DNA of 64,000 nt from Rhynchopus sp. YZ270_cl-10 (GCA_964035575.1 OZ037920.1:744001-808000), one strand, 5' to 3'; positions 11,568 through 25,456 are shown, counted from the stretch's first letter. Notes: generated from the letters alone by a model not told the origin. Numbers and translations: made by a program.

Positions 11568-13475
11568 ATGCGTTTGACAGCATCCTTCTTCCTCTTGCTC
11601 TTGCTCCTCTGCACAGAGGTGGATGCCGTGTACTATTGGTTCAAGGGAGTCAAAGCGTATCAGAAGGCGAGAGGGCTTGAAGAGGGCGACGAGGACTATA
11701 CCATGGTGGGTTTCATTTCTCTTAGAGAATCTCGTGATGTCTCCACGACTTGGGATCTGGGGTGTATTCAGTGTACTTCAGATAATGAAGATTGTACGAC
11801 TAATGGGACATATGGTGCGTCAGGTACGCAGTTTTCGTCGGGTTGGTTATCGATGACCATAAGAATTGAGGCGTGGGAAGATGACAACGGCGACCGCTGT
11901 GAATACAAAACTGGCACCTTCGTTAACGATGACGAGTCCCGCGTCAGCATTTTTTGCACACTAGGAATGGAGGGCTTCCCCGTCGACACAGAGGTGACCT
12001 ACCGATGCAGCACGGGCAAGGACGACGCATGGCTGGATGTCGTCTTCAAGTGGTGGCCCGAAGCAACAGATGCACCACCTACCCTGCCACCTACATACCC
12101 ACCGTTAACTGCGCTACCTGCCACGGATCCGCCAGCGACCGATCCCCCGGCAACAGACCCTCCAGTAACGGATCCTCCCGCAACAGCATCCCCGCCGACC
12201 TCTGCCCCAGACACGATGGCGCCTCCTACTTCAGCGCCTGCGACGCCTGCACCAGACACACTCGCGCCGCCCACTTGGGCACCTGAGACGCCTGCACCGC
12301 GAACACCAGCACCGGACACGCTTTCGCCAGACACACTCGCACCGCCCACTGAGGCACCTGAGACGAGTGCACCACCAGCACCAGCGACTTCGGCACCGGA
12401 CACGACTGCGCCAGACACACTCACACCGCCCACTGAGGCACCTGAGACGAGGTCACCGCCCACACCAGCACCAGCGACACCATTCCCAGACACACCTGCA
12501 CCCACACAGTGCACCACCCCAGACACGGCACCACTTACGTGCGAGGCGACGGCGTCTCACCAGTGTGCATGGCGTGTGATGCAGTCTGGCCGCCTCCTGG
12601 CTGTTGGGTTCTCTGCAGACGGGAGCCGTGTTGCAACAGGGAGCGACGACGGGGTGCGTGTGTACGACAGCACGACTGGGGTGCAGGTGGCGAAGCTGGC
12701 GTGTGCGGACTTTGCGTCGTACGACGTGACGTTCTCGAGCGACGGTGCTCGTGTTGCTGTGGGTGGTGCCGGCGGGCGTGTTGTTGTGTGCGACGCTGTG
12801 ACGGGGGCGCTGGAGGTGACACTGATGGACATGCGTGCGGTGGGGAGTGTGCCGGTGCGCCGTGTGCGCTTCACGGCCGACGCACGCTTCCTTGTTGTGA
12901 GCGGTGGTGGGAGCGACATGCGCACACGTGTGTTTGACGTGATGTCGGGTTCGCTGGAGCCGGAGATTGTGATCCACAAGCACGCACGCGAGGTGGCGTT
13001 CTCTGCAGACGGGGCGCTGCTGGCCACGTCGTGGGGCACGGAGGTGGACGAGGTTGTGACGGTGTGGCGTGTGCGGAACGGTGCCAAGGTGGCGGAGCTG
13101 CCGTCGCGCTTTGCACGTGTGACGGCACTGTCGTTCTCTGCGTCTGGCGACGAACTGCTGCGTGGGATGGACGACGGGACGGTGCGTGTGAGCAAGTGGG
13201 GCGGCGGGGTTGTGGGCGATGGTGCGGTGACGGAGCGCCTTGTGCTTGAGACGCAGACGAAGACTGTGTTTGACGCTCGGCACTCGCCAAACGGGGCACT
13301 GCTTGCTGCTGTCGGGGAAGGTGAGGTGACGGTGTGGCGTGCGGCTGGGGGTGTGGCACACCAGCTGTATGGGCACACGCGTGCAGGGCTCCCGCGTCTC
13401 GCGTTCTCACCTGACAGCACACGCCTTGCTACAGCAAGCCACGACGGCACGCTGCTTCTGTGGGACCTGTTGTAG
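11568..13475 (+). CDS. Secreted WD40-propeller protein with Pro/Thr stalk, copy 2
   Basis: 635 residues with the same layout as copy 1: signal peptide, cysteine-containing domain, Pro/Thr stalk, seven-blade propeller. The propeller differs from copy 1 at only about two residues (RVMQSG for RVVQSG, AAGGV for AAGSV). The N-terminal domain has many substitutions and small indels (for example SLRESRDVSTTWDLG against AMIGGVTKDLG), and the stalk lacks about 30 residues of repeats. The signal peptide and the start of the stalk are again almost identical, so variation is confined to the exposed domain. Confidence 0.85.
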   Translation: MRLTASFFLLLLLLCTEVDAVYYWFKGVKAYQKARGLEEGDEDYTMVGFISLRESRDVSTTWDLGCIQCTSDNEDCTTNGTYGASGTQFSSGWLSMTIRIEAWEDDNGDRCEYKTGTFVNDDESRVSIFCTLGMEGFPVDTEVTYRCSTGKDDAWLDVVFKWWPEATDAPPTLPPTYPPLTALPATDPPATDPPATDPPVTDPPATASPPTSAPDTMAPPTSAPATPAPDTLAPPTWAPETPAPRTPAPDTLSPDTLAPPTEAPETSAPPAPATSAPDTTAPDTLTPPTEAPETRSPPTPAPATPFPDTPAPTQCTTPDTAPLTCEATASHQCAWRVMQSGRLLAVGFSADGSRVATGSDDGVRVYDSTTGVQVAKLACADFASYDVTFSSDGARVAVGGAGGRVVVCDAVTGALEVTLMDMRAVGSVPVRRVRFTADARFLVVSGGGSDMRTRVFDVMSGSLEPEIVIHKHAREVAFSADGALLATSWGTEVDEVVTVWRVRNGAKVAELPSRFARVTALSFSASGDELLRGMDDGTVRVSKWGGGVVGDGAVTERLVLETQTKTVFDARHSPNGALLAAVGEGEVTVWRAAGGVAHQLYGHTRAGLPRLAFSPDSTRLATASHDGTLLLWDLL

Positions 13476-13881
13476 GGTGTCCCAGTTGTGTTTGTGGTGT
13501 GATGTGTGTGTTGTTGGGGTGTGAACACTTGCCGCAAGGCTCGTTGTTCATGTTCACAACAAATTGTCACCTGTTTCCCCCCCTCCAAGTTGATATGCTG
13601 CCAGTAAATGACTTCTCGAGTCCGCATCCTCAAGGCAAGTCGCTCTCCCAAAGCGAGCATTGGATGGCATGCGAGCGTTTGTCGAACTGAGTCATGATTG
13701 CCTTTAGGGTCCCACTTCATAGACGGCCGTTAAAAAAAGCTGGGGAAAAAGAGGTCGCGTGATTCGACGAGCGGTCGTGAGCCGCCTCCGTTCTCTTACA
13801 GTACCACCTCACGTCCCACCCTTTGCATGAGCTTGACTGAGACGCGTTTTGTTGTTTTAGCACATTTGAACTACTCTTTTT

Positions 13882-13931
13882 ATTTTTGAAAACTTGGTTG
13901 TTTTAGTGTAGACACCTGAAGATGAACTCCA
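13882..13931 (-). repeat. Family A short repeat (minus strand)
   Basis: Equivalent of the copy at 7,652-7,701, carried along in the duplicated spacer. Confidence 0.6.
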
Positions 13932-14224
13932 TTACTTTTATTTTGCCGGCGAGAATCTGCCCAAAACCTGTCGCACGTGAGATGTAGTAATCTTGTGGGG
14001 CCAAAAGAAAATCAGCGAATGGGGCAATGGCAACGCTTTCCCCCGTTTTTGTGGTGTTTTCCCATGGAGTTTCTGGTCAGATGTTTTGCATTAAGTTTGC
14101 ATCTGAGTTTGCATTTTTAGAGGTGTTGCGTGTTGATACAGCACGTGCGCAACATTGTCCCCATGTTTATTTCTTTATCCCTTTATCCCTTTAACCAATT
14201 ATGTGTTTATTTTTTTTGTCTCAT

Positions 14225-14660
14225 TTGCAACATGGTTTGTTGTGTTTGTTCGTATGCAAATCTGCTTACGTGGCGCACTCCCGACGGGTGCGACGTGACG
14301 CGTTCTGTACGATGCAGCCACACATCTGTGTTGCCTTTGTTGTTTTATCGTTTCCACTAGCTCTGTGCAAGAAGGTATACTCTCGTGTGTACCAGCGGCA
14401 CATTTATTTTCCACGTTTTAATTTCTCTCTTTATCCCTTTACCCTCCACCCTATATCCCTTTGTGTTTATTTTTTGTATCTTTTGCAACATGGCTTGTTG
14501 TGTTTGTTCGTATGCAAATCTGCTTACGTGGCGCACTCCCGACGGGTGCGACGTGACGCGTACTGTACGATGCAAGCACACATCTGTGTTGCCTTTGTTG
14601 TTTTATCGTTTCTACTAGCTCTGTGTGAGAAGGTATACTCTCGTGTGCACGAGAGGCTTG
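14225..14660 (+). repeat. Block Q, two tandem copies upstream of LPMO copy 3
   Basis: Cores at 14,268 and 14,525, 257 bp apart. Base 1 of the window corresponds to 14,268, so this shows what probably lies just left of the window. Confidence 0.75.
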
Positions 14661-15299
14661 TTTATTTCCAATTTTCTTTCTCCCTTTGTACGTGAGGTTT
14701 CTTTCTTTAATTCAATTGCCTTCGCTTTTTTTTCTTAGTGCCCAGTCTTCTTGCTCCACACACAGCGTTCTGTTGTGTCTGCTTGTGATTGTATTGTTGT
14801 TATGTTTTATGTTTTGTGAGGAGCGACCACACCCACTCTTTGTGGTGTGTGTCGTCCACACACCTTTTTGTCTGTTCGCAACGTCTTTTGTGGAGAACCA
14901 TTCTTTTGCAACAATTCAGCAGAAACTTCTGCTGCAGCGTTGTCCAGGACGGAGGCTCCTTTCTTTTCTGCGGGCGAGTCTCTGGACAGAGTTGTCTGCA
15001 CTCTGCTTCTCCCTGACATCCCCACCCCTTCAGCGAGCGTACCCTCTTCTCTCTCTCTGCCCCATGTCAAGGATGCAGAACAGGATGCATAGCTCCGCGT
15101 CTTGTTCAGCATTTTTGAAGCTTTTGGGATTTTGAAATTGAATACAAGAAAACAAGTCCTCTGAGCCTATTACCTAGTTCACTTGTTCTCTCCACAACCC
15201 CAGCTCACATCACAACCCAACACCCCAACACAGATTCATTACATTGTGCCTCACTCCACCTGTGCACCACATCCACACACAAAGCCGAAGGAGCGTACG

Positions 15300-16274
15300 A
15301 TGGCAAAGCACACTGCGCTGTGCGTGCTGCTGTGTGCATCGCAGGTGTACGGACACGGCCACGTTGTGACGCCGCCGTCGCGTGTGGAGCTCTGCAAGAC
15401 AGGGGGCAACGCAAACTGCGGGCAGATCATCTGGGAGCCCTACAGCGTGGAGGGTCCTGACGGGTGGCCGGCAGACGGGACGATTGCGGCAGGAGGTGGA
15501 CACTCGCGCTTCCCTGAGCTGAACGTGCAGACGGCGACACGCTGGGAGAGGGTTGCGATGTCGTCGGGGCCAACGAAGTTTGCGTGGAAGTTTCTTGTGA
15601 ACCACGTGACGAAGGACTACAAGTACTACATCACGCGTGTGGGGTGGGACGTGGCAGCACCGCTCACACGGGCAACGTTTGAGACTGCACCCTTCTGTGT
15701 TGTGGACGGGGGGATGACGGAGCCACCGGCACTTGACGAGCACACGTGCAACGTGCCGACACGCGAGGGATACCACATCATTCTGAGTGTGTGGGATGTG
15801 GGTGACACGTCGAACAGCTTCTTCAACGTGATTGACGCCATGTTCTCTGGTGGTGCCAGCCCTCCTGTGCCTGCGCCTGTGCCAACAGCACCAGTCCCTG
15901 TGCCGACCTCACCTGCGACACCTCCTGTCGTGTGCACGATGTTGGATGCTGTGCACTGCATGTACGTTGCGTGTGTGCAGGACCCTGCCTGCTGCGAGGA
16001 GCAGGCAGGTGCGTCCTGTGCTGTGTACAAGACACAATACGCACAGTGTGTGCAGGGTGCACCGTCGCCTTCGACACCACCACCAACACCACCTGTCACG
16101 GCACCGCCTGCACCAACACCAACAACACCAACAACAACACCACCGACCCTTCCCGTCTGCACGACTGATGTGCACTGTGTCTACGCTGCGTGCAAGCAGG
16201 ACCGTGCCTGCTGCGAGGGGCAGGCAGGTGCCACGTGTGTGGCCTACAACGCGCACTACGCACAGTGCATGTGA
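15300..16274 (+). CDS. Secreted AA10 lytic polysaccharide monooxygenase, copy 3
   Basis: Third identical copy of the 324-residue chitin-type AA10 enzyme described for copy 1. It sits exactly 14,267 bp from copy 1, and its flanks match copy 1 on both sides. Tubulin copy 2 follows. Confidence 0.93.
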   Translation: MAKHTALCVLLCASQVYGHGHVVTPPSRVELCKTGGNANCGQIIWEPYSVEGPDGWPADGTIAAGGGHSRFPELNVQTATRWERVAMSSGPTKFAWKFLVNHVTKDYKYYITRVGWDVAAPLTRATFETAPFCVVDGGMTEPPALDEHTCNVPTREGYHIILSVWDVGDTSNSFFNVIDAMFSGGASPPVPAPVPTAPVPVPTSPATPPVVCTMLDAVHCMYVACVQDPACCEEQAGASCAVYKTQYAQCVQGAPSPSTPPPTPPVTAPPAPTPTTPTTTPPTLPVCTTDVHCVYAACKQDRACCEGQAGATCVAYNAHYAQCM

Positions 16275-18671
<2,397 letters not shown>

Positions 18672-19181
18672 TCAATGTTCATTTCATTTTACTTTAATTG
18701 TGTGTGTTTGCTGTTTATTTGCCTCCCCCCTTTTTCACCCGCAACACAAGGAGTGTTGCTGTCGGGATGTTGTGTTGCTCTTCACAAGAGACCCTGTTCC
18801 TGTTCCCTGTTCCCTTCCCACGAAATAGAAAACAAAGAGAGAAGAAGGAGACGCCACCTCCGCAAGAAGGTCCCTTCCATGTGAAGGGCGGGTGTCACAT
18901 ATCCAACACAAAAGCAAGAGACAAGAGAATTCCAACCTACCTTCAAAAGTGTCGTCTTTGCGCAGAACAGCAGACACCAACCGCACTGCAGTGCTCCGTC
19001 CACGCTGCCAATGCAGCAGGAAAGAGTCTATTTGCGTGCCCCTTTCGTTGATGTTTGTTTAGTTCTGCACAAAAGCACACACATGGTATGAGATATTGCC
19101 AAAATGAGACAATACCCACTTCCCCATCTCTCGATTTTGCGTAACTACGTTTTCAACTTTTCATACGTTGTCCGCTCACAA

Positions 19182-19408
19182 CGCATCCACCATTACCCAC
19201 CTTGAGGCGTATGCATCTCTGTGTGGGCAAGTTTGGGGTGCAAGATAACAGAAGAAACCCAGAGCGAAGCTTCAGCAGAATGATGACAAACTTATGCAGA
19301 ACGATAGAAAGGGGACAGTTCTCTGTTTCCTTTTCGGTGCTTCGTCACAATATATACTGATTTAATGAGCCTGACTGCTGTTGCTTTGCTTTTGTGTACT
19401 TCGGGTGA
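19182..19408 (+). promoter_or_regulatory. Module P, copy 3 (upstream of the ML-domain gene)
   Basis: Full copy ending about 100 bp before the ATG at 19,500. The 5' extension is shared with copies 1 and 2. Past its end the sequence no longer resembles the WD40 5' region. Confidence 0.8.
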
Positions 19409-19499
19409 GTTCTTCACTCTTCCCTACATTCAACCTTACCCCCCTCACCTCACCTGACCACACCAGCCAAGACACCACAACACAACACCTATCTGCAAA

Positions 19500-20024
19500 A
19501 TGATGAAGACAGCAGCACTTCTGAGCATGGGCTTCGTGATGGCCTCTGCAGGGGGGATTGAGTTCAGCCGCAAGGTGGAGTCTGTGATGTCGGGTGCAAG
19601 CGGGAATGTGACACTGAGCCCTGGGTGCTCTTCGAGCGACCAGTACGGATCGAAGTCGTGCTCGCTGAAGTGGGGCGAGAAGGTGACGTTGTACCTCAAC
19701 GCATCCCTGCCTGTGGCGCTGGGGAATGGGTCGAAGTTCAAGGTGGAGTCGAAGGTGGAGGACATCTTCAAGCTCGACTTCACCTGTGTGCTGTGTGGTG
19801 GGACCTGCGAGTTTGAGGTGCCCGTTGCGAAGAAGAAGGTCAAGATCCATATGCCTGCCTGCCCCCTCGTTGCTGCCGGACCTGTCGTCAACGTGACCTC
19901 CTTCGAACTCCCGAAGAAGTCTCCTTCCCCTGTGAGCGCCAAGATCAAGGGCACAGCAACTGTGTATGACGATGACAGCAAGGAGGTGGCCAAGATCTCC
20001 TTCGACGGGAAGATCGAGAAGTAA
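19500..20024 (+). CDS. Secreted ML (MD-2-related lipid-recognition) domain protein
   Basis: 174 residues. A signal peptide covers about 1-18. The mature part has the layout of the NPC2 / phosphatidylglycerol-transfer family: an early cysteine pair (C43, C54), a cysteine cluster at the strand turn (C96, C99, C103), the diagnostic ACPLVAAGPV (C121) and a closing beta strand. Such proteins bind sterols or phospholipids in a hydrophobic pocket. The usual last cysteine is replaced here (KISFDGKI). No introns; GC-rich codon use like LPMO and tubulin. It sits where a WD40 gene stands in the other units. The family assignment rests on motif spacing, not on a search. Confidence 0.7.
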   Translation: MMKTAALLSMGFVMASAGGIEFSRKVESVMSGASGNVTLSPGCSSSDQYGSKSCSLKWGEKVTLYLNASLPVALGNGSKFKVESKVEDIFKLDFTCVLCGGTCEFEVPVAKKKVKIHMPACPLVAAGPVVNVTSFELPKKSPSPVSAKIKGTATVYDDDSKEVAKISFDGKIEK

Positions 20025-21242
20025 AACTAGATGGCGCTGCTTTTTGCATTTTCCTCCAACCCTGCCCTACTTGAACACATACGCTGTGTGCAAAGGACGT
20101 CACCCTCCTTTCAAAAGCTCTTTCAACCGTAACCTTTTATACATCCCTCCCCCGCCTTCCTCTCTATTGGCCGTGAGTAACACCACCTTCGTATCCACCT
20201 AACCCAACTACAAGCCCATCCATCGTTCAATATGCATTCAAAAATTGCGGGCTTTTGCCTTCTACCCCGGGGGCCAAAAAACCGTATTTTGTTATAAAAT
20301 GTTGTGGATGTGGGCTGGGATGATGCTTTTGTGGAAGCATGGTAGTGGTGGTGGTGTGCTCCATTTTGTTGCCAGAACGTATCCATGCATTGGGTCAGTG
20401 CCTGTGATTTTCCCCCGACAGAACCTTCGATTATGCCCCCTTTTTTTTAGGTGACCAAGTACGAGAGGCTTAGGCCCATCTTACCTTCTTTTCTTTTGTT
20501 GAATTTATGAAATTTCTTTTCTAAAAAATAGAGTTTCCGTGCGCGCTGCGCGCCATTTTTCTAGTCGCGTCGGGGGAAAAAAAAAAACGGCGCGTAAAAA
20601 GAGAGGCTTCTCAGGTGGGGGAGAAAACATTACCCCTTTTTTTAACGCGAGTACGGAAACTGGTCATGACTGTGGCAGAGCAGTGTTCGCACTGTATCAG
20701 CTCCACTTTTTTATGTAGGGTGCATGTGTTGACCCTCTCAAATACTTTCAATTCTGTGAACTGAAAGTATATGAATCTAATGTAGGGAATTATACTTCAT
20801 CTGGGGGCATTGTTTTTTGCCACCATAGACAACGTACATCATTTGTTCAAATTTTCTCTTTCGCTTTATATTTTTTCCAAACAAAATATCGTGTGTGTGT
20901 TCGTTTTTTTTTCATTTTGTGTGTCCAGTATGTTCCTCACTTGTTGCATTGTTGATTTGGAAAAGCTTAGCATTTGCTGTGTTTCGAGACCCCTTTTTTT
21001 AGGTGGCGACTTGAGCCCATCACCTACCTTGGTTGAGTGATGTGTCGATTACAACAACAAAAAAAAGGTGGGTGTTATCAAAGGTTTTTTTGGCAAGTTT
21101 GCGGGTTAGGTGGCTATGGGGGAGAGGGAGGCAGTTGCCCTTATGTACCAGGTCCTGTGATGTGCGAGTTGGAATGATGTAAATGCAATGTTCCATCTCC
21201 CAGGCTGTACAGGAAATGTACTGTGCGACGTTGTCTGCTAAA
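20025..21242. other. ML-RPB10 spacer
   Basis: 1.2 kb without a convincing gene. It contains C-type hairpins at 20,449-20,486 and 20,995-21,034 and a palindromic GTGCGCGCTGCGCGCC near 20,538; the rest is homopolymer-rich. Confidence 0.55.
20449..20486 (+). repeat. Family C hairpin repeat
   Basis: AGGTGACCAAGTACGAGAGG then CTTAGGCCCATCTTACC. The family C pattern is AAGGTGA-CTAAGC-loop-GCTTAG-TCATCTT, an imperfect stem. Confidence 0.5.
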
Positions 21243-21450
21243 GCATCCACCATTACCCACCTTGAGGCGTATGCATCTCTGTGTGGGCAAGTTTGGGGTG
21301 CAAGATAACAGAAGAAACCCAGAGCGAAAGCTTCAGCAGAATGATGACAAACTTATGCAGAACGATAGAAAGGGGACAGTTCTCTGTTTCCTTTTCGGTG
21401 CTTCGTCACAACATATACTGATTTAATGAGCCTGACTGCTGTTGCTTTAC
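21243..21450 (+). promoter_or_regulatory. Module P, copy 4 (upstream of RPB10)
   Basis: Full copy ending about 127 bp before the RPB10 start. It lacks the 5' extension of copies 1-3, which bounds the mobile or conserved core at GCATCCACC. Confidence 0.8.
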
Positions 21451-21576
21451 CCCTCTCCTCTTCCTTCACATATACAGCATTCCTTTCAACCTCCCCACTC
21501 CCTCATGCCAACTACTGTAGCAGTGCGTGACTCATGACACATCACATAACACAGAAGACAACACAAAAAACCCACA

Positions 21577-22009
21577 ATGATCATCCCCATAAGATGCTTC
21601 ACGTGTTCAAAGGTGGTTGGGAACAAGAGAGATCAGTTTCTGAACCTGGTCAGCAACGGGTACACGGAAGGAGAGGCGCTTGACGCGTGCTGCTTGACAC
21701 GGTATGTTCTGTTTCCACCCAAGGCTACTCCCAACACTGCGGGGGTTTGATAACCCGCGGAGTGTCGGGTGCCTGCGTCCCAGAGGTCTAGGAGGTGTTT
21801 TTGCACTATCAACTTCACTTTGTTGTGTAGGAATGCAACACACCGCACACTACAGGTATTGCTGCAGACGAATGATGCTTACCCACGTCGACTTGGTGCC
21901 CATTCTGCTTAAGTACTGTGGTGACAGGAAGAACACCCCCGAGAACTTGGTGCCGAACCCGACAGCATACGGAACTGGGTACAGCGCAGAAGCAATTGGG
22001 AACACATAA
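21577..22009 (+). CDS. RPB10: RNA polymerase subunit RPB10 (RPABC5), two exons
   Basis: Zinc-binding subunit shared by RNA polymerases I, II and III. Exons 21,577-21,701 and 21,856-22,009 join in frame (CG|G) to 92 residues. [10 protein letters not shown] gives the first zinc pair (C7, C10) and [13 protein letters not shown] the second (C44, C45), with the EGEALDA helix between. The intron has donor GTATGT and acceptor CACTACAG and carries a family G repeat. Canonical RPB10 ends soon after the HVDL...LLKY helix; here about 25 extra residues ([20 protein letters not shown]) follow, which is unusual for so constrained a subunit. Confidence 0.95.
21738..21822 (+). repeat. Family G repeat inside the RPB10 intron
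   Basis: CCCGCGGAGTGTCGGGTGCC, CTGCGTCCCAGAGG and TTTGCACTATCAACTTCACT recur at 50,231-50,298. Confidence 0.5.
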
Positions 22010-22646
22010 TAAATGTGCCTCCCCCTGTTTTTTTGTGCACCGTGTTGTTTTTTTTTTTTCGTGTACATTTTCTGGGATACACCCACTCTCTGTTTTTCTT
22101 TGAGACTGGCTATTTAGACTCTTTCAAAGGGCCTCTTTGTTGTCACTTCAGACAGCAGCAGCTTTAAAAACGAATGGGGTCAGTGGGGTACGGGGGTCGG
22201 GGGGGCAAAGAAGGACACTCTTCTGGGGTTTGGGTAGGACGAAGCGATTCGGTATTTAAAAAAAACACACAACCTCCCCCGCATTCCCCCCATACCCAAC
22301 CACCATTTACACCGTACCCTTATCCTACTGGATGCAAACCCAGAGGAGGCATCTTTGGTAGTACAGCTGATGTGGTCTGCGTCTGCTGGGTGTTTGATTG
22401 AGGTATTTTGCAATTTTGCAAACTTCTCCTTCATTGGCTCTTTTTGAGACATCTTTGAAAAATAAATTGAGAACACATATGAGTTCCAGGCAGGATCAGG
22501 TTTCTTGCCGCTTTCTCTTCCACTTCACCCATACCATTTCGTATTCAAACACCTCACATCACACACAGGACAAAGAAGGGGGCGGTACTTTTTCTTTTTG
22601 CACACCCCCCCCACAAGGCGCCCTCCCCCCCCACACCCCCACTACA
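22010..22646. other. RPB10-surface protein 1 spacer
   Basis: No gene seen; C-rich promoter-like DNA close to the ATG at 22,647. Confidence 0.5.
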
Positions 22647-24993
22647 ATGCTCTCGGCAATGAGCTGTGTCGCGGCCGCGGTGCTTGCGAACACACAGTTC
22701 TCACACACAGAGCTGACTGGGGCGGAGACCGCACCCACGGTGGACACTGTGCAGCAGTACTACATGGGCGAAGGGAGATATGTGAAAATCAACTCGCTCA
22801 CGCTTGGCACCGGTGTGTCGAACCTGGTTGTTGGGTACCAGGACACGGTGGCAGACCAGGGTTCGTTGAACGACACCTGCCTGCTGGGAAGGTGCACGGA
22901 CCAGATGTCCTTTGAGATCCTTAACCCCTTCATGATGAACGCAACCTGCCTTATCAAGAACTTCGCCGAGCCCGACGTCAACAAGACCTGCGCGCTCGTC
23001 CTCGGAACTGGTGGGCTTAACGTCTCTGACGCGATCACCAGCGTCTCCAGCACCCTCCCGTACTACTTCAAGTCCCCTGGGTTCAACAAGAAGCACGTAT
23101 GTACAAAGCTCTTCGGGGAAAGTGGCGACCCTATTTGTGCGAAGCAGAGTGCTTTGTACGATGGTGTTGGAAATCGAGTCGTGGTTTTGATTTTAAAATT
23201 TGTTTTTTCCTTCTTTTGTAAAGAGAGCCTGTTTGTAAGAAACCACACCACAAAAAAAAATATATATATCTACAGTTCTTCATCCAGTACACAATACTCG
23301 CGGGCACTACCCCGACTTTGAGTTGGAACGCAAGGTATGTTGCCTCATCTCTCTGCCTTCTCTCTTTACCCAAACTGATGTCAAAAAAACCCCACTTTTC
23401 TACCACAGAGTGAAGGACCCTGAGGACAACTTCTGCGTGGCCATGACTGACGAGGAGGTCTTTGCCCTGGGTGGGCAGATCCAGCCTAGCCCGAGCCTTG
23501 TGCGTGACCGCAGAAGCATTGGCGCTGTGGACACGGACACGACGTCGTCGGAGTACCTGAACAACTACTACGCGTGGTCGCTTGGCATGTCGCCCGCCAT
23601 TGAGCTGGGCTGCCTGCAGGTGTACAGCACACCGCTTGTGGAGGCCTACACCGGCACCACCCCCGCACCAACCACCGCAGCACCCGCCACAGCAACTCCT
23701 GTGACAACCGTCGGACGCTCCTCGGACGTCCTGTCTCGCGAGGCCAGAGCCCAGGCAGCAACCCTCTGCGAGAACAGCCAGTACGGCACCGACTTCGCTG
23801 ACGACAGCATCACCAACGTATGCTTTTTAGAGTGTTTTGAGGTAAAACATCACTTTTGAGGGGCAGACCAAGCCTGCATCAATGGTCATTCCCTTTTGTC
23901 AAAATGCTGTGCATTCTTTTTGTGTTTATCTTACATATTTCTCTTTCCACAGACGCTGATGACCGTGACCCTCATGGACACCTACCCATGCACGGTGCAC
24001 ACCATGACCGACAACGGTGGCGACTCCTTCCTCCTCCCCGTTGGACTCTTCGGTGCGGACTCCACCGAGCGTGACCTGCTCAAGACGTGCTGCAGCAAGG
24101 TCACCTACACGGAGTGCAACGCCGTGAACCTGATCAACTCGAACACATGCTTCTGGAACCACCAGGCGCAGACCTGCTACCCGAGATACAGCTCGACCTC
24201 GAAGGACATGAAGGCCTTCGTCGGTCTCAACCAGACCTTCACACGCACCTTCCAGGCCTACAACAGCAACCCCCCCAAGTCCACCTACGTGCCCACCCGC
24301 CATCTCACCGACGCCGGCTACCAGGTGCAGAACGAGCGTGTCTGGCACCTTGTCGTAACCAACCCCTTCCACGAGGGCTGCATGCAGGCCGTTGACATCT
24401 CCTACAAGAAGTCCAACACCGGAGGAATCTGCGAGCCCTCCGCACGCGTATGTGACTTTCTTTGTTTTATTTCAAGGTGACTAATCACGAGAGAAACATT
24501 AAGTAACCTAATCAGACTAAGCATGAGAGGCTTAGGATCATCTTATAAACTTTTCTTTGTTTTGAAAATGAATTGGTTCCTTTTACTACAAAACACCCCA
24601 CACCCCACAGGCTATGTGCGACTACGGCCAGGAGAGCTGCATGAAGAACCTCGGCAGCATCGGGTCGAGCTCGTCGCAGATCTTCTCCGTGTTCTGGGAC
24701 ATGGCCAACATCGACGACGACGAGTGGACCACATGCAACTGCATGAAGAGGAAGGAGGTACGTTCCTGCCCACATCTTTCTCGGAAAAAAAATTCCATTT
24801 TCGTATCCAATCACCCTCCCGCACACACACACAGGTCTGCTACCGCAAAAACGGATGCCTTTCGACCAAGAAGTACGAGCTCATCCTCCAGAACTGTCTC
24901 GAGGCAGGATGTGGCAACTACTGCAACTCCGGGGCACTCACCCAGGTGAGCCTCATGGCTCTGGCCTTCGCGGTCATTGCGATGCTGCTCTAG
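22647..24993 (+). CDS. Cysteine-rich surface glycoprotein 1, six exons, probable GPI anchor
   Basis: Exons 22,647-23,096, 23,276-23,334, 23,409-23,817, 23,953-24,447, 24,611-24,757 and 24,835-24,993 join in frame to 572 residues. Donors are GTATGT, GTATGC and GTACGT; acceptors are CTACAG, CCACAG or ACACAG. A signal peptide starts the protein, many N-glycosylation sequons and paired cysteines follow, a short PAPTTAAPAT stretch lies mid-protein, and the end is a hydrophobic tail after CNSG, typical of GPI attachment. It is a paralogue of the gene at 30,329: shared blocks include the LGxxPxIxLxCxQxYxTP pattern, GGICEPS, CYRKNGCLS and YELILQNCLEAGCG. No known domain recognised; a surface receptor or coat protein is likely. 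Confidence 0.8.
24475..24556 (+). repeat. Family C hairpin repeat in intron 4 of surface protein 1
   Basis: Composite copy: AAGGTGACTAATCACGAGAG followed by CTAAGCATGAGAGGCTTAG and ATCATCTTATAAACTTTTC. The downstream GAATTGGTTCCTTTTACTAC leads into the 3' splice site and recurs in the cyclase intron at 62,213-62,616. Confidence 0.6.
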
Positions 24994-25418
24994 AAAAAAA
25001 AATGTACATGAAAAAACAAAAAATAAAAAAACAGTCTCTTCCTTTGAGGTTTCTTCCATTTATAATGCTCTGTCAAAAAAATATATAGTGGGGAAGGGAA
25101 TGATGTGGGCACCATGTACAAAAAAAAAAAAAAATTAAAAGGGTACTCACATTGTTTTCAATTTTATGTTTTTTTCTTTTTTGCTTTGTGTATGCCTCGA
25201 TCGTTTGAAAGGTGCGTTTTGTTTGAGTATAGGAGGGGGTCCACACCATACTCACGCCATGGGTATTATAAGAAGAAATGGTGACCAAGCATGTTTGGTC
25301 TTCGCCCTACCTTTTTTGAAGTCTTTTCATTTTATTTTTTTTGGGGGGTAACAATTTTTTTTTCCTTTTTTCTTAACACTGTAAAACAAGTCAATCCCCC
25401 CCACATCCCCCCTTTTTT

Positions 25419-25456
25419 TAGGTTAACTAAAGCATGCTTAGGTTCATCTATTTTTC
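25419..25456 (+). repeat. Family C hairpin repeat
   Basis: AGGTTAACTAAAGCATGCTT then AGGTTCATCT; a degenerate copy. Confidence 0.4.

Larger units (their letters stand above)
13476..15299. other. WD40-LPMO spacer, units 2/3
   Basis: No gene. Same content as 7,230-8,813 but with two tandem Q copies instead of one, a minus-strand A repeat and the conserved inverted repeat at 14,917-14,934. Confidence 0.7.
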
